Below, piece after piece: positions 1 through 9,252 of a stretch of 34,288 bases of DNA. The notes under the pieces were generated by a model that saw nothing but the letters and a program-made list of their open reading frames with translations, did no database searches and was not told the DNA's origin. How positions within the stretch are numbered: the stretch's first letter is position 1; each line of letters opens with the position of its first letter. This DNA is from an uncultured Gammaproteobacteria bacterium (GTDB lineage: Bacteria; Pseudomonadota; Gammaproteobacteria; SZUA-140). Location: contig CALZMY010000057.1 of assembly GCA_945788675.1 (NCBI GenBank), forward strand, positions 1-34,288. The letters are read 5' to 3'. The position numbers and the translations under genes are program-made.

Positions 1-1211
1 TCAGTAATGTCCGTCCTGATGGCAACATACTGATACGTCTCTCCCTGCGAATTAACAAAGGGTACAATCGTTGAGTCAACCCAGAAATATTCACCATTCT
101 TTTTCTGACTTCTCACTTCACCATGCCATACATCACCACCTTTAATCGTTGACCATAAGTCATCGAAAAATTCATCTGTGTGATAGCCAGAATTCATAAC
201 ACGATGATTTTTACCTAACAATTCAGCACGACTAAACTGACTGACATCACACATCCTGTCATTGGCATAGGTAATATCACCATTTTCGTCGGTGATACTG
301 ACAATCGAATGCTGGTCCAGGGCAAACTTCTGGTAATTGAGGTCACGAACAGTCCGCCTCAATGTCGTAGCGCTTTGTTTCAACTGAAACATAATAAAGC
401 CAACATAGAGCAATAACGCAACTGCAAAGAGGTAAAGATAAAGACGATAGATATTAGTGCGGCGCACCAACTCTTCATGAGAGCGATTATACAATGCGAA
501 CAGCGAATCTACCTGTTGGACTGTCGCGGGTGATGTCAGACTTATAATCATACTATCAACCACTAACTTCTCATCTACCACTACCTTCACATGTTGTACA
601 AGGCGGAGGATAGTACTCCTGAGTGACAACGGATATCGCTCCACGCCATTTGTCACATTTTCATAGCTCGCAATAACATCAAGCCTCTGTGCCACACTAC
701 TATTTGTATGATAGCTAAGCACATCTCGCACCATATCGCTTAGCAACACCACCAGCGCAACATCAGCTGACTGCTCAGTCATCCCCGCCATCAATTCATC
801 CATCAGCGAGGGAATGTAATGAATCGAATTTCTTAAAACTGAATTATGCGCCTTAAACGCCTCAAGCTTTTCTTCCTTGGCCAGCAATATTTCTCGTAAA
901 GCATCCAGCTGCTGGTCAATATCACCGTCACCCTGGTGATAGATACTGTATGCTCCCACTTCCAGCTCTCTATGTTTTTCTTTTAATTGACGCATCCATA
1001 AAACCAACGGATCATAGTGAGATAACAATTCATTTCGAGAGCGAAGTACATCGCGACCAAGATTTGCATCAAGCTGTCGAAGATGAGATAAGGTATTCAA
1101 TATCGAGTTATAGCTTTTTCCATCTACCGCTTGCGTCTTAATATAGAGAAAGGTCATCAACAATACAGTAAGAATTCCAGCCAGCAGCTGCTTAAGATTC
1201 GATGCCGTCAT
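1..1211 (-). CDS. Membrane sensor with probable DAHL domain and PAS domain (3' part missing)
   Basis: The frame is open from an ATG at 1211 to the window edge (403 residues), so the C-terminal output domain is not seen. Residues 9-24 form a first membrane helix and about 254-276 a second. The periplasmic part between them begins with LRQLDANLGRDVLRSR followed by an SHYDPLV stretch, which resembles the start of DAHL (double all-alpha-helical ligand-binding) sensor domains. Residues about 296-403 are a PAS domain, with an SGYHTDEFFDDLW motif and a closing VAIRTDIT. The gene probably continues into a histidine kinase, diguanylate cyclase or similar output; that is inference. Its ATG overlaps the stop codon of the upstream cytochrome peroxidase gene (ATGA, 1208-1211), so the two are probably co-translated and the sensor may act in redox or peroxide response. 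The PAS call is firm and the DAHL name less so. Confidence 0.85.
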   Translation of the reverse strand, partial: MTASNLKQLLAGILTVLLMTFLYIKTQAVDGKSYNSILNTLSHLRQLDANLGRDVLRSRNELLSHYDPLVLWMRQLKEKHRELEVGAYSIYHQGDGDIDQQLDALREILLAKEEKLEAFKAHNSVLRNSIHYIPSLMDELMAGMTEQSADVALVVLLSDMVRDVLSYHTNSSVAQRLDVIASYENVTNGVERYPLSLRSTILRLVQHVKVVVDEKLVVDSMIISLTSPATVQQVDSLFALYNRSHEELVRRTNIYRLYLYLFAVALLLYVGFIMFQLKQSATTLRRTVRDLNYQKFALDQHSIVSITDENGDITYANDRMCDVSQFSRAELLGKNHRVMNSGYHTDEFFDDLWSTIKGGDVWHGEVRSQKKNGEYFWVDSTIVPFVNSQGETYQYVAIRTDIT

Positions 1212-2257
1212 GAATCATCCCCGCCATCGGAACGACCACTCAAGGAATGCAGAAACTTCACAATCAAGCGGGCATCATGAAGCGGAATGGGGCGCCCCAA
1301 CTGATAAGTCGCCATTACCATGACCGCCTGTTCCAGTGTTGCTGCTGAGCCATCGTGAAAATAGGGGGGCGTCAATGCCACATTTCGCAGGCTGGGCACA
1401 CGGAAACGATGTTTGTCACCCTCCTTCCCAGTCACATTGAATCGTCCCAGATCTACCTCCGACAGCGGCTCCCGATCAGCAAAAAAATCCCCCATCACAC
1501 CAAATAGCTGAAACATGTTGCCACCCACATTGCCACCCTGGTGACAGGCGATACAGCCGTAAGTTTTGAATAGCTGATAACCTGCGCGCTGTTCAAGACT
1601 CAGTACGTTTTCCTCTCCATACAGGAAACGATCAAATGGAGCATCCGGGGTAATCAATGAACGTTCAAACTCAGCGATAACATCAATCACATGTTGTTTC
1701 TGAATACTGCTTGAAAGGTAGAGTTGCTTGAATGCCGTTTGATACTCAGGGATCGAAGTAAGAGTACTCAGCACGTCACTCCACTCAGCCCCCATTTCGG
1801 TCGTACTGGTCAACGACTCATTGACCTGCTGCTCCAATGTCGTCGCACGCCCATCCCAGTACCACCTGAAATTATTGGCACTGTTATAGACAGTGAGCGT
1901 ATTAACCAGGCCGCGTGACATCTCGTCCTCAACAGGATGAGAACGACGATCAACACCGCCCTCATTGAGGCGATGACAACTATCACACGAAGTATTGCCA
2001 TCAGGAGAGAGGCGTTTGTCACTAAAGAGGCTGCGGCCGAGCGCTACCTTACCGCTATTCAGATTGCGAGGCTTCGCAACCGGCTGGAGAGGTTCTTGAA
2101 TAAACTGATTGGTAGGAAGATCGTATAAATAGAATGGATCCGAATGAATAATCGTGGAAGCCATATCATCTTCGCCATAGGCGGCGTATTGTAGCATCCA
2201 GGGCAATGAGGCGATAAACAGCAGTAGTGATACGCCAAATATGATATTTTTTTTCAT
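1208..2257 (-). CDS. Di-heme cytochrome c peroxidase family protein
   Basis: The 349-residue protein starts with a Sec signal (MKKNIIFG plus a hydrophobic run to about residue 23), so it should act in the periplasm. It carries two c-type heme attachment motifs, CDSCH at 91-95 and CIACH at 235-239, spaced as in bacterial di-heme peroxidases of the CcpA/MauG superfamily. The stretches VNTLTVYNSANNFRWYWDGR and RVPSLRNVALTPPYFHDGS are typical of this family. Classical members reduce hydrogen peroxide with electrons from small cytochromes c or cupredoxins, but MauG-like members modify other proteins, so the exact reaction is not settled here. The stop codon overlaps the start of the membrane sensor downstream by 4 bp, an unusual pairing. 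No strong ribosome binding site is seen before the ATG. Confidence 0.93.
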   Translation of the reverse strand: MKKNIIFGVSLLLFIASLPWMLQYAAYGEDDMASTIIHSDPFYLYDLPTNQFIQEPLQPVAKPRNLNSGKVALGRSLFSDKRLSPDGNTSCDSCHRLNEGGVDRRSHPVEDEMSRGLVNTLTVYNSANNFRWYWDGRATTLEQQVNESLTSTTEMGAEWSDVLSTLTSIPEYQTAFKQLYLSSSIQKQHVIDVIAEFERSLITPDAPFDRFLYGEENVLSLEQRAGYQLFKTYGCIACHQGGNVGGNMFQLFGVMGDFFADREPLSEVDLGRFNVTGKEGDKHRFRVPSLRNVALTPPYFHDGSAATLEQAVMVMATYQLGRPIPLHDARLIVKFLHSLSGRSDGGDDS

Positions 2258-2319
2258 TTTTACGCGCCCAATATTCTGCGTCCAGATTAAGTAGTCAATG
2301 GGACAAAATAACCTAAGAG

Positions 2320-2388
2320 ACCTCTGACTAATTCATGACCACAAGCAATAAGTCCAAAATATTTTATCGCCCAGAATTAATCAGAGGT
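2320..2388. repeat. 15-bp imperfect inverted repeat, possible MITE or IS remnant
   Basis: ACCTCTGACTAATTC (2320-2334) is mirrored by GAATTAATCAGAGGT (2374-2388). The arms differ at one position and enclose 39 AT-rich bases with no gene. A direct repeat AATAAC lies outside each arm, at 2307-2312 and 2394-2399, though 5-7 bases away rather than directly abutting. Terminal inverted repeats of about this length are usual for small insertion sequences and MITEs. In this place, between the end of argG and the start of the peroxidase gene, it could equally be an RNA hairpin. I saw no second copy in the window. Confidence 0.5.
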
Positions 2389-2456
2389 GCCCGAATAACA
2401 AATTAGATTGACCGCTGTCTGTTATATTGAGTTGCCGACATCAAGACTTTCAACAA

Positions 2457-3671
2457 CTAAAACTTCCTGGCCGCAATACGAAGGCGCAGCGCATTCAACT
2501 TAATAAAACCCTCAGCATCCTGCTGATTGTAGCTCCCCGCATCATCTTCAAAAGTGGCAATATTGGCATCAAACAAACTATCCGATTGTGACTGACGTCC
2601 CACAACAATCACATTGCCTTTATAGAGTTTGATACGCACGATACCATTTACACGCGCCTGAGAAGCATCAATCATCGCCTGCATCATCTCGCGTTCCGGG
2701 CTCCACCAATAACCGTTATAAACCAACGAAGCATAACGCGGCATCAATTCATCTTTCAGGTGTGCCACTTCGCGATCCAGCGTAATCGATTCAATGGCAC
2801 GGTGCGCTTTTAACATCACTGTTCCTGCCGGGGTTTCATAACAACCGCGTGACTTCATACCAACGTAGCGATTTTCCACGATGTCATCACGGCCCACACC
2901 GTTTTCACCACCCACCTTATTGAGATAACGCATCACCTCGGCAGGGCTCATCGCTTCACCATCAATCGCCACGATGTCACCCGCCTGATACGTGAGTTCC
3001 AGATAAAGTGCTCGATTGGGCGCCTGCTCAGGACTCACCGTCCAGCGCCACATATCCGCCTCTGGTTCGGCCCATGGGTCTTCCAGAATATCGCCCTCAT
3101 AAGAGATATGTAGCAAGTTTGCATCCATCGAATAAGGTGATTTTTTGCCGCGTTTCTGTTCGATTGCGATGCCATGCTGATCGGCGTAGGCCATGAGTTT
3201 TTCACGTGAGTTAAGGTCCCATTCACGCCACGGCGCAATGATCTTTACATCTGGCTTCAACGCATAGGCACCCAACTCAAAACGCACCTGATCATTCCCC
3301 TTGCCGGTCGCACCGTGCGACACCGCATCGGCATCTGTTTCATTGGCGATCTCAATCAGACGTTTGGCAATCAGCGGACGGGCAATCGATGTACCAAGCA
3401 GATATTCGCCCTCATAAACGGCGTTAGCACGAAACATTGGAAAGACATAGTCGCGCGCGTACTCTTCACACAGATCTTCAATATAGATCTCCTTGATCCC
3501 CATCGCTTCAGCCTTGGCTCGCGCAGGCTCAACCTCTTCACCCTGCCCAATATCAGCGGTAAAAGTCACCACCTCGCAGTGATATTCATCCTGTAGCCAC
3601 TTGGCAATGATTGAGGTATCAAGACCGCCGGAGTAGGCCAGCACAACTTTATTGACATCTGTTTGCGACAT
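2457..3671 (-). CDS. argG: Argininosuccinate synthase
   Basis: This 404-residue cytoplasmic enzyme condenses citrulline and aspartate with ATP to argininosuccinate, the penultimate step of arginine synthesis. The PP-loop AYSGGLDTS lies at residues 12-20, and the family signatures [13 protein letters not shown] and [11 protein letters not shown] are present. Length is normal for the type I (short) family found in most bacteria. It stands alone here; no other arg gene is in the window. The ATG is preceded by AGGA about 10 bases upstream and by two TATAAT-like boxes. Function is secure. Confidence 0.98.
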   Translation of the reverse strand: MSQTDVNKVVLAYSGGLDTSIIAKWLQDEYHCEVVTFTADIGQGEEVEPARAKAEAMGIKEIYIEDLCEEYARDYVFPMFRANAVYEGEYLLGTSIARPLIAKRLIEIANETDADAVSHGATGKGNDQVRFELGAYALKPDVKIIAPWREWDLNSREKLMAYADQHGIAIEQKRGKKSPYSMDANLLHISYEGDILEDPWAEPEADMWRWTVSPEQAPNRALYLELTYQAGDIVAIDGEAMSPAEVMRYLNKVGGENGVGRDDIVENRYVGMKSRGCYETPAGTVMLKAHRAIESITLDREVAHLKDELMPRYASLVYNGYWWSPEREMMQAMIDASQARVNGIVRIKLYKGNVIVVGRQSQSDSLFDANIATFEDDAGSYNQQDAEGFIKLNALRLRIAARKF

Positions 3672-3704
3672 TCAAAATAATCCTATAATTAACATGGTTT
3701 CTTT

Positions 3705-3732
3705 GTTGCGAATTATAACGTAAATAGCATTA
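3705..3732 (-). promoter_or_regulatory. Candidate argG promoter, two -10-like boxes
   Basis: Read on the minus strand, two TATAAT hexamers lie about 40-60 bases upstream of the argG ATG, inside the plus-strand strings gaattataac and gcattatac. No convincing -35 box sits 16-18 bases upstream of either. They are the best promoter candidates in the 126-base gap between argG and the next gene. No ARG box was assigned. Confidence 0.35.
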
Positions 3733-3797
3733 TACGACTGAAAAATAACACCCATTCTATGCCATTCCAGCGAGAGTCCACTTCCGAAGTCAGGCCA

Positions 3798-4889
3798 TCA
3801 TGCGAGTAAAATGGCTCGCCGCAGATGCGCGCACCACCATCGCAGCAACGTATTGGACAACACAGCGCCGCACGACAGCAACATCATGCGATAGATCCAG
3901 CCACGCTCGACCTTACAAACACGTCTTACTTCAAGCCAGTCCTCCTGCTGCGATAGCAGTGCCAGGGTCTTGAGCCCTATGAGCAGCGGCCATAATGCCG
4001 CCAACCGCAGGCGTAAACAACGGCGTGGCAACGCAGCAACATACTGCTCCGCCGCTGCGTAATGATCCAGCGCAATAACAATCCCCTTTGTCAGCAGTGG
4101 ACGTGCCGCGACACTATTTGCGACATTTATCAGCGCATCAGGCCTTAAATCTGCTTCATTCAACCACGATTGCGGCAGATAACAGCGCCCGATCTGGAGG
4201 TCTCGCGGCACATCACGCAGAATATTGGTCATTTGCAACGCCTGGCCAAAACGAATGCCCAATCGCGAATATCGATCATCAGCAGACTCCCATGCCTGCA
4301 GCGCATTGATATGGGCCATTGAGATTTCTGTCCAAAACTCACCGACACACCCCGCCACCAGATAGGTGTAGCGCTCCAACTGCTCGCTATCCCGCAATGC
4401 TGTGATCTTTTCAGCAACCTCTGCGGATGAAGGAAAGCCCTCAAGATCGCTCACCATCCCTTCGATCAGCGTTAACACCACCTTGCGAATTAACCCCTTG
4501 TCGGGTCCAGTCTGTCGTAGCAACAACTCAAACAGCGCCGGTAACTTCGCCAACAACGCCTTCTCAGCCGCGTGATCAAGCCGCCCAACAAAGCCCATCT
4601 GCAACCGTTCAAGTCCGGCCTGTGATGGTTCATCTGTTGCTAATTGATTTCGATATTGACGCAACGCATCACATCGTTTTTCGACTGCGACCACCTCGGT
4701 ATCAGAAATCGTATCTGCTGCCCGTGCCAACAGATAGGCAACACTGATAGGCTCCCGTAGCTGCGATGGCAATACTCGCAATGTAAGATAAAAACTGCGC
4801 GACACGCCGCGCAATAACTCGGTCAGGAGGTAGTGGCGCTGCACATCATCGAGTGACGATGGCAAAAACGGTGCTGATTCAGGCGGCAT
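3798..4889 (-). CDS. Squalene/phytoene synthase family protein
   Basis: The protein is a head-to-head prenyl synthase of 363 residues. The first aspartate-rich motif is DTISD at residues 59-63. The second lies in GQALQMTNILRDVPRD at about 215-230 with D226 and D230. The family couples two farnesyl or geranylgeranyl diphosphates; the SRSFYLTLRVLP start and the DVPRDLQIGRCYLP stretch look more like farnesyl-diphosphate farnesyltransferase (squalene synthase) than phytoene synthase, but this is a judgement by eye. The C-terminus (residues about 335-363) is hydrophobic and basic and may touch the membrane. The open frame extends to 5060, but those 57 residues do not look like the family and lie inside the upstream gene. 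The ATG at 4889, with GCGGAAAG upstream, gives a normal N-terminus and an 11-base overlap with that gene. No hopanoid or carotenoid cluster is in view. Confidence 0.88.
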   Translation of the reverse strand: MPPESAPFLPSSLDDVQRHYLLTELLRGVSRSFYLTLRVLPSQLREPISVAYLLARAADTISDTEVVAVEKRCDALRQYRNQLATDEPSQAGLERLQMGFVGRLDHAAEKALLAKLPALFELLLRQTGPDKGLIRKVVLTLIEGMVSDLEGFPSSAEVAEKITALRDSEQLERYTYLVAGCVGEFWTEISMAHINALQAWESADDRYSRLGIRFGQALQMTNILRDVPRDLQIGRCYLPQSWLNEADLRPDALINVANSVAARPLLTKGIVIALDHYAAAEQYVAALPRRCLRLRLAALWPLLIGLKTLALLSQQEDWLEVRRVCKVERGWIYRMMLLSCGAVLSNTLLRWWCAHLRRAILLA

Positions 4890-5571
4890 TAAACTTTCCG
4901 CTTGCCTTAGCTGGCAACAGGTCGGCAAAAACAAAACCGTCCCGCTGCACCACTTCGCCAACAGTGATATCGATATCACCATCGAACATCGGACCCGCAA
5001 AGACAAAGCTGTGGAACTCGCCATTTTCACCACATGGATCAACCTCAGTGGGCAATTCACCTAATAGCGCATGATTAAACTCACGCCCTGCAAACTGCGC
5101 CGATAGATGTCGTGGGTCAATGCAGGTCAAGCGAGCTTGCAGCCCGCCATCGACCATCTCACGACACAATGTGGCCGTCGGCATCCCCCACAACGGAAAA
5201 AGTGCATCAATGCCGCAACCTGCAAGTTTTTGTTCACGGTACTCCCGAATATCCTGTAGATAGAGATCACCAAAGGCAAAACAATCGATCTCCCGCTGCT
5301 GGCAACGTGCGACAAATATCGACATACGCGCTTCGTAATCAGCATTACTGCAAGGAGCGGGGGTCTCAATAATATCCAGCGGCAGTCCTGCACGCTGTGC
5401 CTGTAACGCCAGTAGTTCACGTCGCACAGCATGCATCGCGACACGATCATATGCCTGATTAACGGTAGTAAACAGCCCCACCACTTCAATCTCACTCTGC
5501 TGTCGCAGCACATGCAACGCCCATGCACTATCCTTGCCGCTGCTCCATGAGAGCAAAACCCTTTTTTTCAT
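4879..5571 (-). CDS. PP-loop ATP-binding protein, DUF71 / diphthine-ammonia-ligase-like
   Basis: The 230-residue protein opens with the PP-loop SWSSGKDSAWAL (residues 9-20), used for ATP adenylation. It ends with GENGEFHSFVFAGPMF, the conserved C-terminal motif of the DUF71/Dph6 family. In archaea and eukaryotes Dph6 amidates diphthine on EF2, but bacteria lack diphthamide, so the bacterial members have another job that is not established. Links to cobalamin or to amide formation have been suggested for subgroups. The gene overlaps the squalene-synthase-like gene by 11 bases, so translation may be coupled, but no shared pathway is evident. GGGA lies 7-10 bases before the ATG. Confidence 0.85.
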   Translation of the reverse strand: MKKRVLLSWSSGKDSAWALHVLRQQSEIEVVGLFTTVNQAYDRVAMHAVRRELLALQAQRAGLPLDIIETPAPCSNADYEARMSIFVARCQQREIDCFAFGDLYLQDIREYREQKLAGCGIDALFPLWGMPTATLCREMVDGGLQARLTCIDPRHLSAQFAGREFNHALLGELPTEVDPCGENGEFHSFVFAGPMFDGDIDITVGEVVQRDGFVFADLLPAKASGKFNAA

Positions 5572-5624
5572 TTTCTATTCCCAGAACTATCGGAACTATC
5601 GCGCTTGCGACATAACCATATCAA

Positions 5625-7892
5625 TCACTTCCCGGCCCTCACCAGCCCACCTAACCCCTGCTCCTCCAGTAGCTGCTCAAGGTATTCACGAATCGCCATG
5701 GCACCATCATACTGCAGCGCTTGATCGAGGATCTGGCGTGCATCGACAGCGCTAAAATTTCGGATCACTGACTTCACCCGCGGCATGCTCGCCGCACTCA
5801 TACTCAGGCTATCGACGCCCATGCCAAGCAGCAGCAGAGCTGCCACCGGGTCACCCGCCATTTCGCCACATACGCTCACCGGCTTGCCCATCAGATGGCC
5901 GCCGGCAACAATTTGCACCAATGCTCGCAGCACCGCCGGGTGCAGCGCATCATAGAGTGACGCCACGCGCGGATTATTACGATCCACTGCCAACAGGTAT
6001 TGTGTAAGATCGTTAGTGCCTACCGAAAAGAAGTCGACCCGCGCGGCCAGCACCTCCATCTGATAGATCACCGACGGCACCTCAACCATAATACCGACCT
6101 GAGGCATCAACACCTGCTCTCCAGCATCAAGCAGTTCATGATGGGCACGCCCAATCAGCTGCAATGCACGATCTACTTCAGCCACATTACTCACCATCGG
6201 TAACAACAGATGGAGATTGTTCAAGCCCACACTGGCGCGCATCATCGCCCGCAACTGCACCAGAAATATCTCTGGATGGTCGAGGGTGATACGTATTCCT
6301 CGCCAACCAAGAAAAGGGTTTTCTTCATCGATAGGAAAGTATGAGAGCGCCTTATCGCCACCAACATCCAGTGTACGTAGCGTGACTGGCCGCGGCGCAA
6401 ATCCTTCCAGCACTTCACGGTAGATTGCGCGCTGTTCCTCTTCACCGGGAAAACGTTCACGAATCATGAACGGGAATTCGGTTCGATAAAGTCCGATCCC
6501 CTCTGCGCCACTCTCAACCGACGGCGCCAGATCGGACAACAAGCCGGTGTTGGCATAAAGCGGCAGATGAATACCATCCGGCGTCTCCGCCGGCAACTCA
6601 CGCAACCCTTCCAGCCCCGCGACCAATTCCTCTTCTTCACGTGCAAGACGGGTATATTCATCACGTACCGTCTGGGATGGTGAAACAAAGACTCGCCCAC
6701 GATAGCCATCCACCACCAGCTCGCAACCATCAACCCGCGCCACCGGCAACTCACTAGCACCGACCACTGCAGGGATCCCCATCGCATGCGCGAGGATTGC
6801 AACATGAGAAGAACCCGAACCACGCGCCGACACGACCCCCACCAGACGCTCTCGCGGCACCTCTGCCAACATGGTGGCAGAGACATCCTCGCCCACCAGG
6901 ATCGTCTTTATCGGGTAGTCGGGCTGACGGCGAATCTCGTTCTGCAGATGTGCCAAAATGCGTCGTCCAAGATCGCGCACATCATCGGCACGCTCACGCA
7001 GATAGGGATCATCCATCGATTCAAACAGCTGCGCCTGCTCATTAATGGTGTCACGCCACGCGCCAGGGGCCCAGTCACCCTCGCGAATGCGCTCGATGGT
7101 TTTTTCGATCAACGTGTCACTATTCAGCATTAAGAGATAAGCATCAAATAGCGCGCGACTTTCAGCCCCTAACTCAGGATGTATCGACGCCTCCAGCGCC
7201 TTGATATTGGCACGCGCCGCCTCAAGCGCCTGCTCAAGGGCGAGAATTTCAGTGGCAGTATCCCTGCTCTTACGATGCGGCACCGCGTCAAGGTCTGACA
7301 TCGGGTAGATCACCACCGCCGTGCCAATACCAACACCCGGCCCCCCCGGCAATGCCACAATCGGGCGATCACTTTTCACCGCTGGCGCCTCGGTAAAATC
7401 CTTGATCTCACCACGCGCATCGGCATGCGCAACGGCACCAGCCAACTGCGCCGCAACAGTCAGCAAAAAGGCAACCTCATCCTCATCGAAACATCGTTGA
7501 CTGCGCTGCCGCACCACCAGGACACCCATCACCTGACGACGATGAATAATCGGGACACCTAAAAAACCGTGGAAAGAGACTTCACCTGTCTCGGCAATAA
7601 AACGGTAACGAGGGTGATCCGGTCCATTATCGAGATTAAGCAGCTCTTGCGTTTCACCCACTAGACTAACAAGCCCTTCACCCTGGCTAAAGCGTACCAC
7701 GCCAATGGAATCAGGATTCAGCCCGTCACTCGCCATTAGAATATATTGCTGTAACCTCTGATCGAACAGATAAATTGAGCAGACATCCACAGACATCGCC
7801 CGTTTTACACGCGAGACAATGATTGATGAAGCTTGTTCAAGATCACGCGCAGCATTGACCTCTTGTACGATGCGCCGCAACGTAACCAGCAT
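5625..7892 (-). CDS. ptsP: Phosphoenolpyruvate-protein phosphotransferase PtsP (EI-Ntr)
   Basis: This is enzyme I of the nitrogen phosphotransferase system, about 755 residues. An N-terminal GAF domain (about 1-150) senses small molecules, glutamine and 2-oxoglutarate in known members. The PEP-utilising domains follow, with the phosphorylated histidine in GSGSSHVAILAHAMG at about residue 363. The C-terminal PEP-binding barrel has GIGLYRTEFPF and the catalytic cysteine in VCGEMAGDP. It passes phosphate from PEP to NPr and then EIIA-Ntr, neither of which is in the window. The frame can also start at a GTG at 7895, but the ATG at 7892 lies 7 bases after AAGG and is preferred. It follows rppH by about 60 bases, the order seen in enterobacteria and many other gammaproteobacteria. 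Confidence 0.96.
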   Translation of the reverse strand: MLVTLRRIVQEVNAARDLEQASSIIVSRVKRAMSVDVCSIYLFDQRLQQYILMASDGLNPDSIGVVRFSQGEGLVSLVGETQELLNLDNGPDHPRYRFIAETGEVSFHGFLGVPIIHRRQVMGVLVVRQRSQRCFDEDEVAFLLTVAAQLAGAVAHADARGEIKDFTEAPAVKSDRPIVALPGGPGVGIGTAVVIYPMSDLDAVPHRKSRDTATEILALEQALEAARANIKALEASIHPELGAESRALFDAYLLMLNSDTLIEKTIERIREGDWAPGAWRDTINEQAQLFESMDDPYLRERADDVRDLGRRILAHLQNEIRRQPDYPIKTILVGEDVSATMLAEVPRERLVGVVSARGSGSSHVAILAHAMGIPAVVGASELPVARVDGCELVVDGYRGRVFVSPSQTVRDEYTRLAREEEELVAGLEGLRELPAETPDGIHLPLYANTGLLSDLAPSVESGAEGIGLYRTEFPFMIRERFPGEEEQRAIYREVLEGFAPRPVTLRTLDVGGDKALSYFPIDEENPFLGWRGIRITLDHPEIFLVQLRAMMRASVGLNNLHLLLPMVSNVAEVDRALQLIGRAHHELLDAGEQVLMPQVGIMVEVPSVIYQMEVLAARVDFFSVGTNDLTQYLLAVDRNNPRVASLYDALHPAVLRALVQIVAGGHLMGKPVSVCGEMAGDPVAALLLLGMGVDSLSMSAASMPRVKSVIRNFSAVDARQILDQALQYDGAMAIREYLEQLLEEQGLGGLVRAGK

Positions 7893-7953
7893 CACACAAC
7901 CTTAAAGAGAATGAACGAAAAGACGCTGGCAGCCACCGCCGCCAATCCAGAAA

Positions 7954-8439
7954 TCAGCACACCCCTCGGGAGACAGCCAATGGCTCAAGTTCAGCCAGAG
8001 CATGCTTGTAGACGTTGCGCTTGAACTGCACAATCTCTTCCAGAGGCGCCCAGTAGTCCACCCAACGCCAGTGGTCAAACTCGGGCTGATCAGAGGCATC
8101 CAGCCGCACATCACTCTCTTCGCCCTGTAGTTCAAGCAGGAACCAGATCTGTTTCTGACCAATACATAACGGCTTGCTTTGATGGCGAATCAACCCTTTG
8201 GGCAGACGATAACGCAGCCAGTCATTAGTTCGACCCAGGATCGCAACGTGACGAGGCTCCAGACCAACCTCTTCACGGAGCTCACGGAACATTGCATCTT
8301 CTAGGGTTTCGTTGGGTTGAATACCGCCCTGGGGGAATTGCCACGCCTCTTGACCTATGCGGCGGGCCCACAGCAGTTTGCCATCCTGATTATTCAGGAT
8401 AATGCCTACATTAGCTCTATATCCGTCAAGATCGATCAC
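7954..8439 (-). CDS. rppH: RNA pyrophosphohydrolase RppH
   Basis: The 161-residue Nudix hydrolase removes pyrophosphate from the 5' end of mRNAs and so starts RNase E-dependent decay. The Nudix box [20 protein letters not shown] lies at residues 38-57, and the start [15 protein letters not shown] is close to that of enterobacterial RppH. The start codon is GTG at 8439, with a GGGG run upstream; no nearer ATG would keep the conserved N-terminus. Length matches the family. The gene sits directly upstream of ptsP. Confidence 0.96.
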   Translation of the reverse strand: MIDLDGYRANVGIILNNQDGKLLWARRIGQEAWQFPQGGIQPNETLEDAMFRELREEVGLEPRHVAILGRTNDWLRYRLPKGLIRHQSKPLCIGQKQIWFLLELQGEESDVRLDASDQPEFDHWRWVDYWAPLEEIVQFKRNVYKHALAELEPLAVSRGVC

Positions 8440-8462
8440 TAGTCAGGCCCCATAAAACTGCT

Positions 8463-8479
8463 ACAATTGCGCAAATTGT
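8463..8479. promoter_or_regulatory. Short palindrome in divergent rppH / HAD intergenic region
   Basis: ACAATT (8463-8468) and AATTGT (8474-8479) flank the five bases GCGCA, forming a 17-base palindrome between the divergent rppH and HAD genes. It has the size of an operator half-site pair. No known regulator motif was matched and chance is possible. Confidence 0.3.
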
Positions 8480-8587
8480 CACATAAATCATGGCTTCAGC
8501 GCAAATATACTCCCAGCCATATTGAAATTAGATAGGAAGGAATCGGGCCAACAAACAGCCCGACCGATAGAAATAGAGGTAAGCAGC

Positions 8588-9238
8588 GTGGGTTTGGTTA
8601 TTTTTGATCTTGATAACACCTTGATCGGCGGAGATAGCGACTATCTCTGGAGTGAATTTCTCACCGAAGAAGGTATCGTCGGCCCGCAACATCAGCAGGA
8701 AAATCAACGATTTTATGATGAATATGTTGCCGGTACACTCGATATCAATGAGTTTCTCGCATTCCAGCTCGCGCCACTGGCAGCCCACGATATCAGCACA
8801 TTGAAGGCGTGGCGCGAACGCTTCCTCGATGAAAAAATAGCCCCGATTATGCTGGCACATGCACAAAAATTGATCGAAAAACACACAAACAGTGGCCAAA
8901 CCTTACTGATTATTACCGCCACCAATAGCTTTGTCACCGCCCCTATTGCCGCTCGCCTCGGCATTAAACACCTGATCGCAACCGAACCCGAGATGCACAA
9001 TGGACAATACACCGGTAAGGTGGCGGGCACCCCCAGTTTTCGCGAAGGAAAGGTGGAACGACTAAACCAATGGCTCAATGAAACAGACCGTAATCTCAAT
9101 GACAGCTGGTTCTACTCCGACTCTCACAATGACCTGCCACTACTAGAACAGGTGACTCATCCAGTCGCCGTTGATCCAGATGAGATCTTAACCAAATACG
9201 CCAGCAAGCACGACTGGCCGATTATCAGTCTGCGCTGA
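8588..9238 (+). CDS. HAD superfamily IB phosphatase
   Basis: The 216-residue protein has HAD motif I IFDLDNTL next to its start, motif II in LLIITATNSF, and motif IV in SDSHNDLPLLE. This matches the HAD-IB group (phosphoserine phosphatase-like), which hydrolyses small phosphate esters; the substrate is unknown. The frame is open from a TTG at 8522, but that would add 22 residues not seen in the family. The GTG at 8588 follows GAGGTAA by a few bases and gives the expected start MGLVIFDLDNTL, so it is chosen. The gene converges on pilT with only 14 bases between the stop codons and no visible terminator. Confidence 0.92.
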   Translation: MGLVIFDLDNTLIGGDSDYLWSEFLTEEGIVGPQHQQENQRFYDEYVAGTLDINEFLAFQLAPLAAHDISTLKAWRERFLDEKIAPIMLAHAQKLIEKHTNSGQTLLIITATNSFVTAPIAARLGIKHLIATEPEMHNGQYTGKVAGTPSFREGKVERLNQWLNETDRNLNDSWFYSDSHNDLPLLEQVTHPVAVDPDEILTKYASKHDWPIISLR

Positions 9239-9252
9239 AGCCAGCCACTCGA

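Noticed and set aside
4890-5060. N-terminal extension of the squalene-synthase-like frame by 57 residues
   Set aside because: It lies inside the DUF71 gene in another frame, does not resemble the family and the ATG at 4889 gives a normal start.
8476-8511. TTGTCA and TATACT as a promoter of the HAD gene
   Set aside because: The spacing of 24 bases is too long for a sigma-70 promoter.
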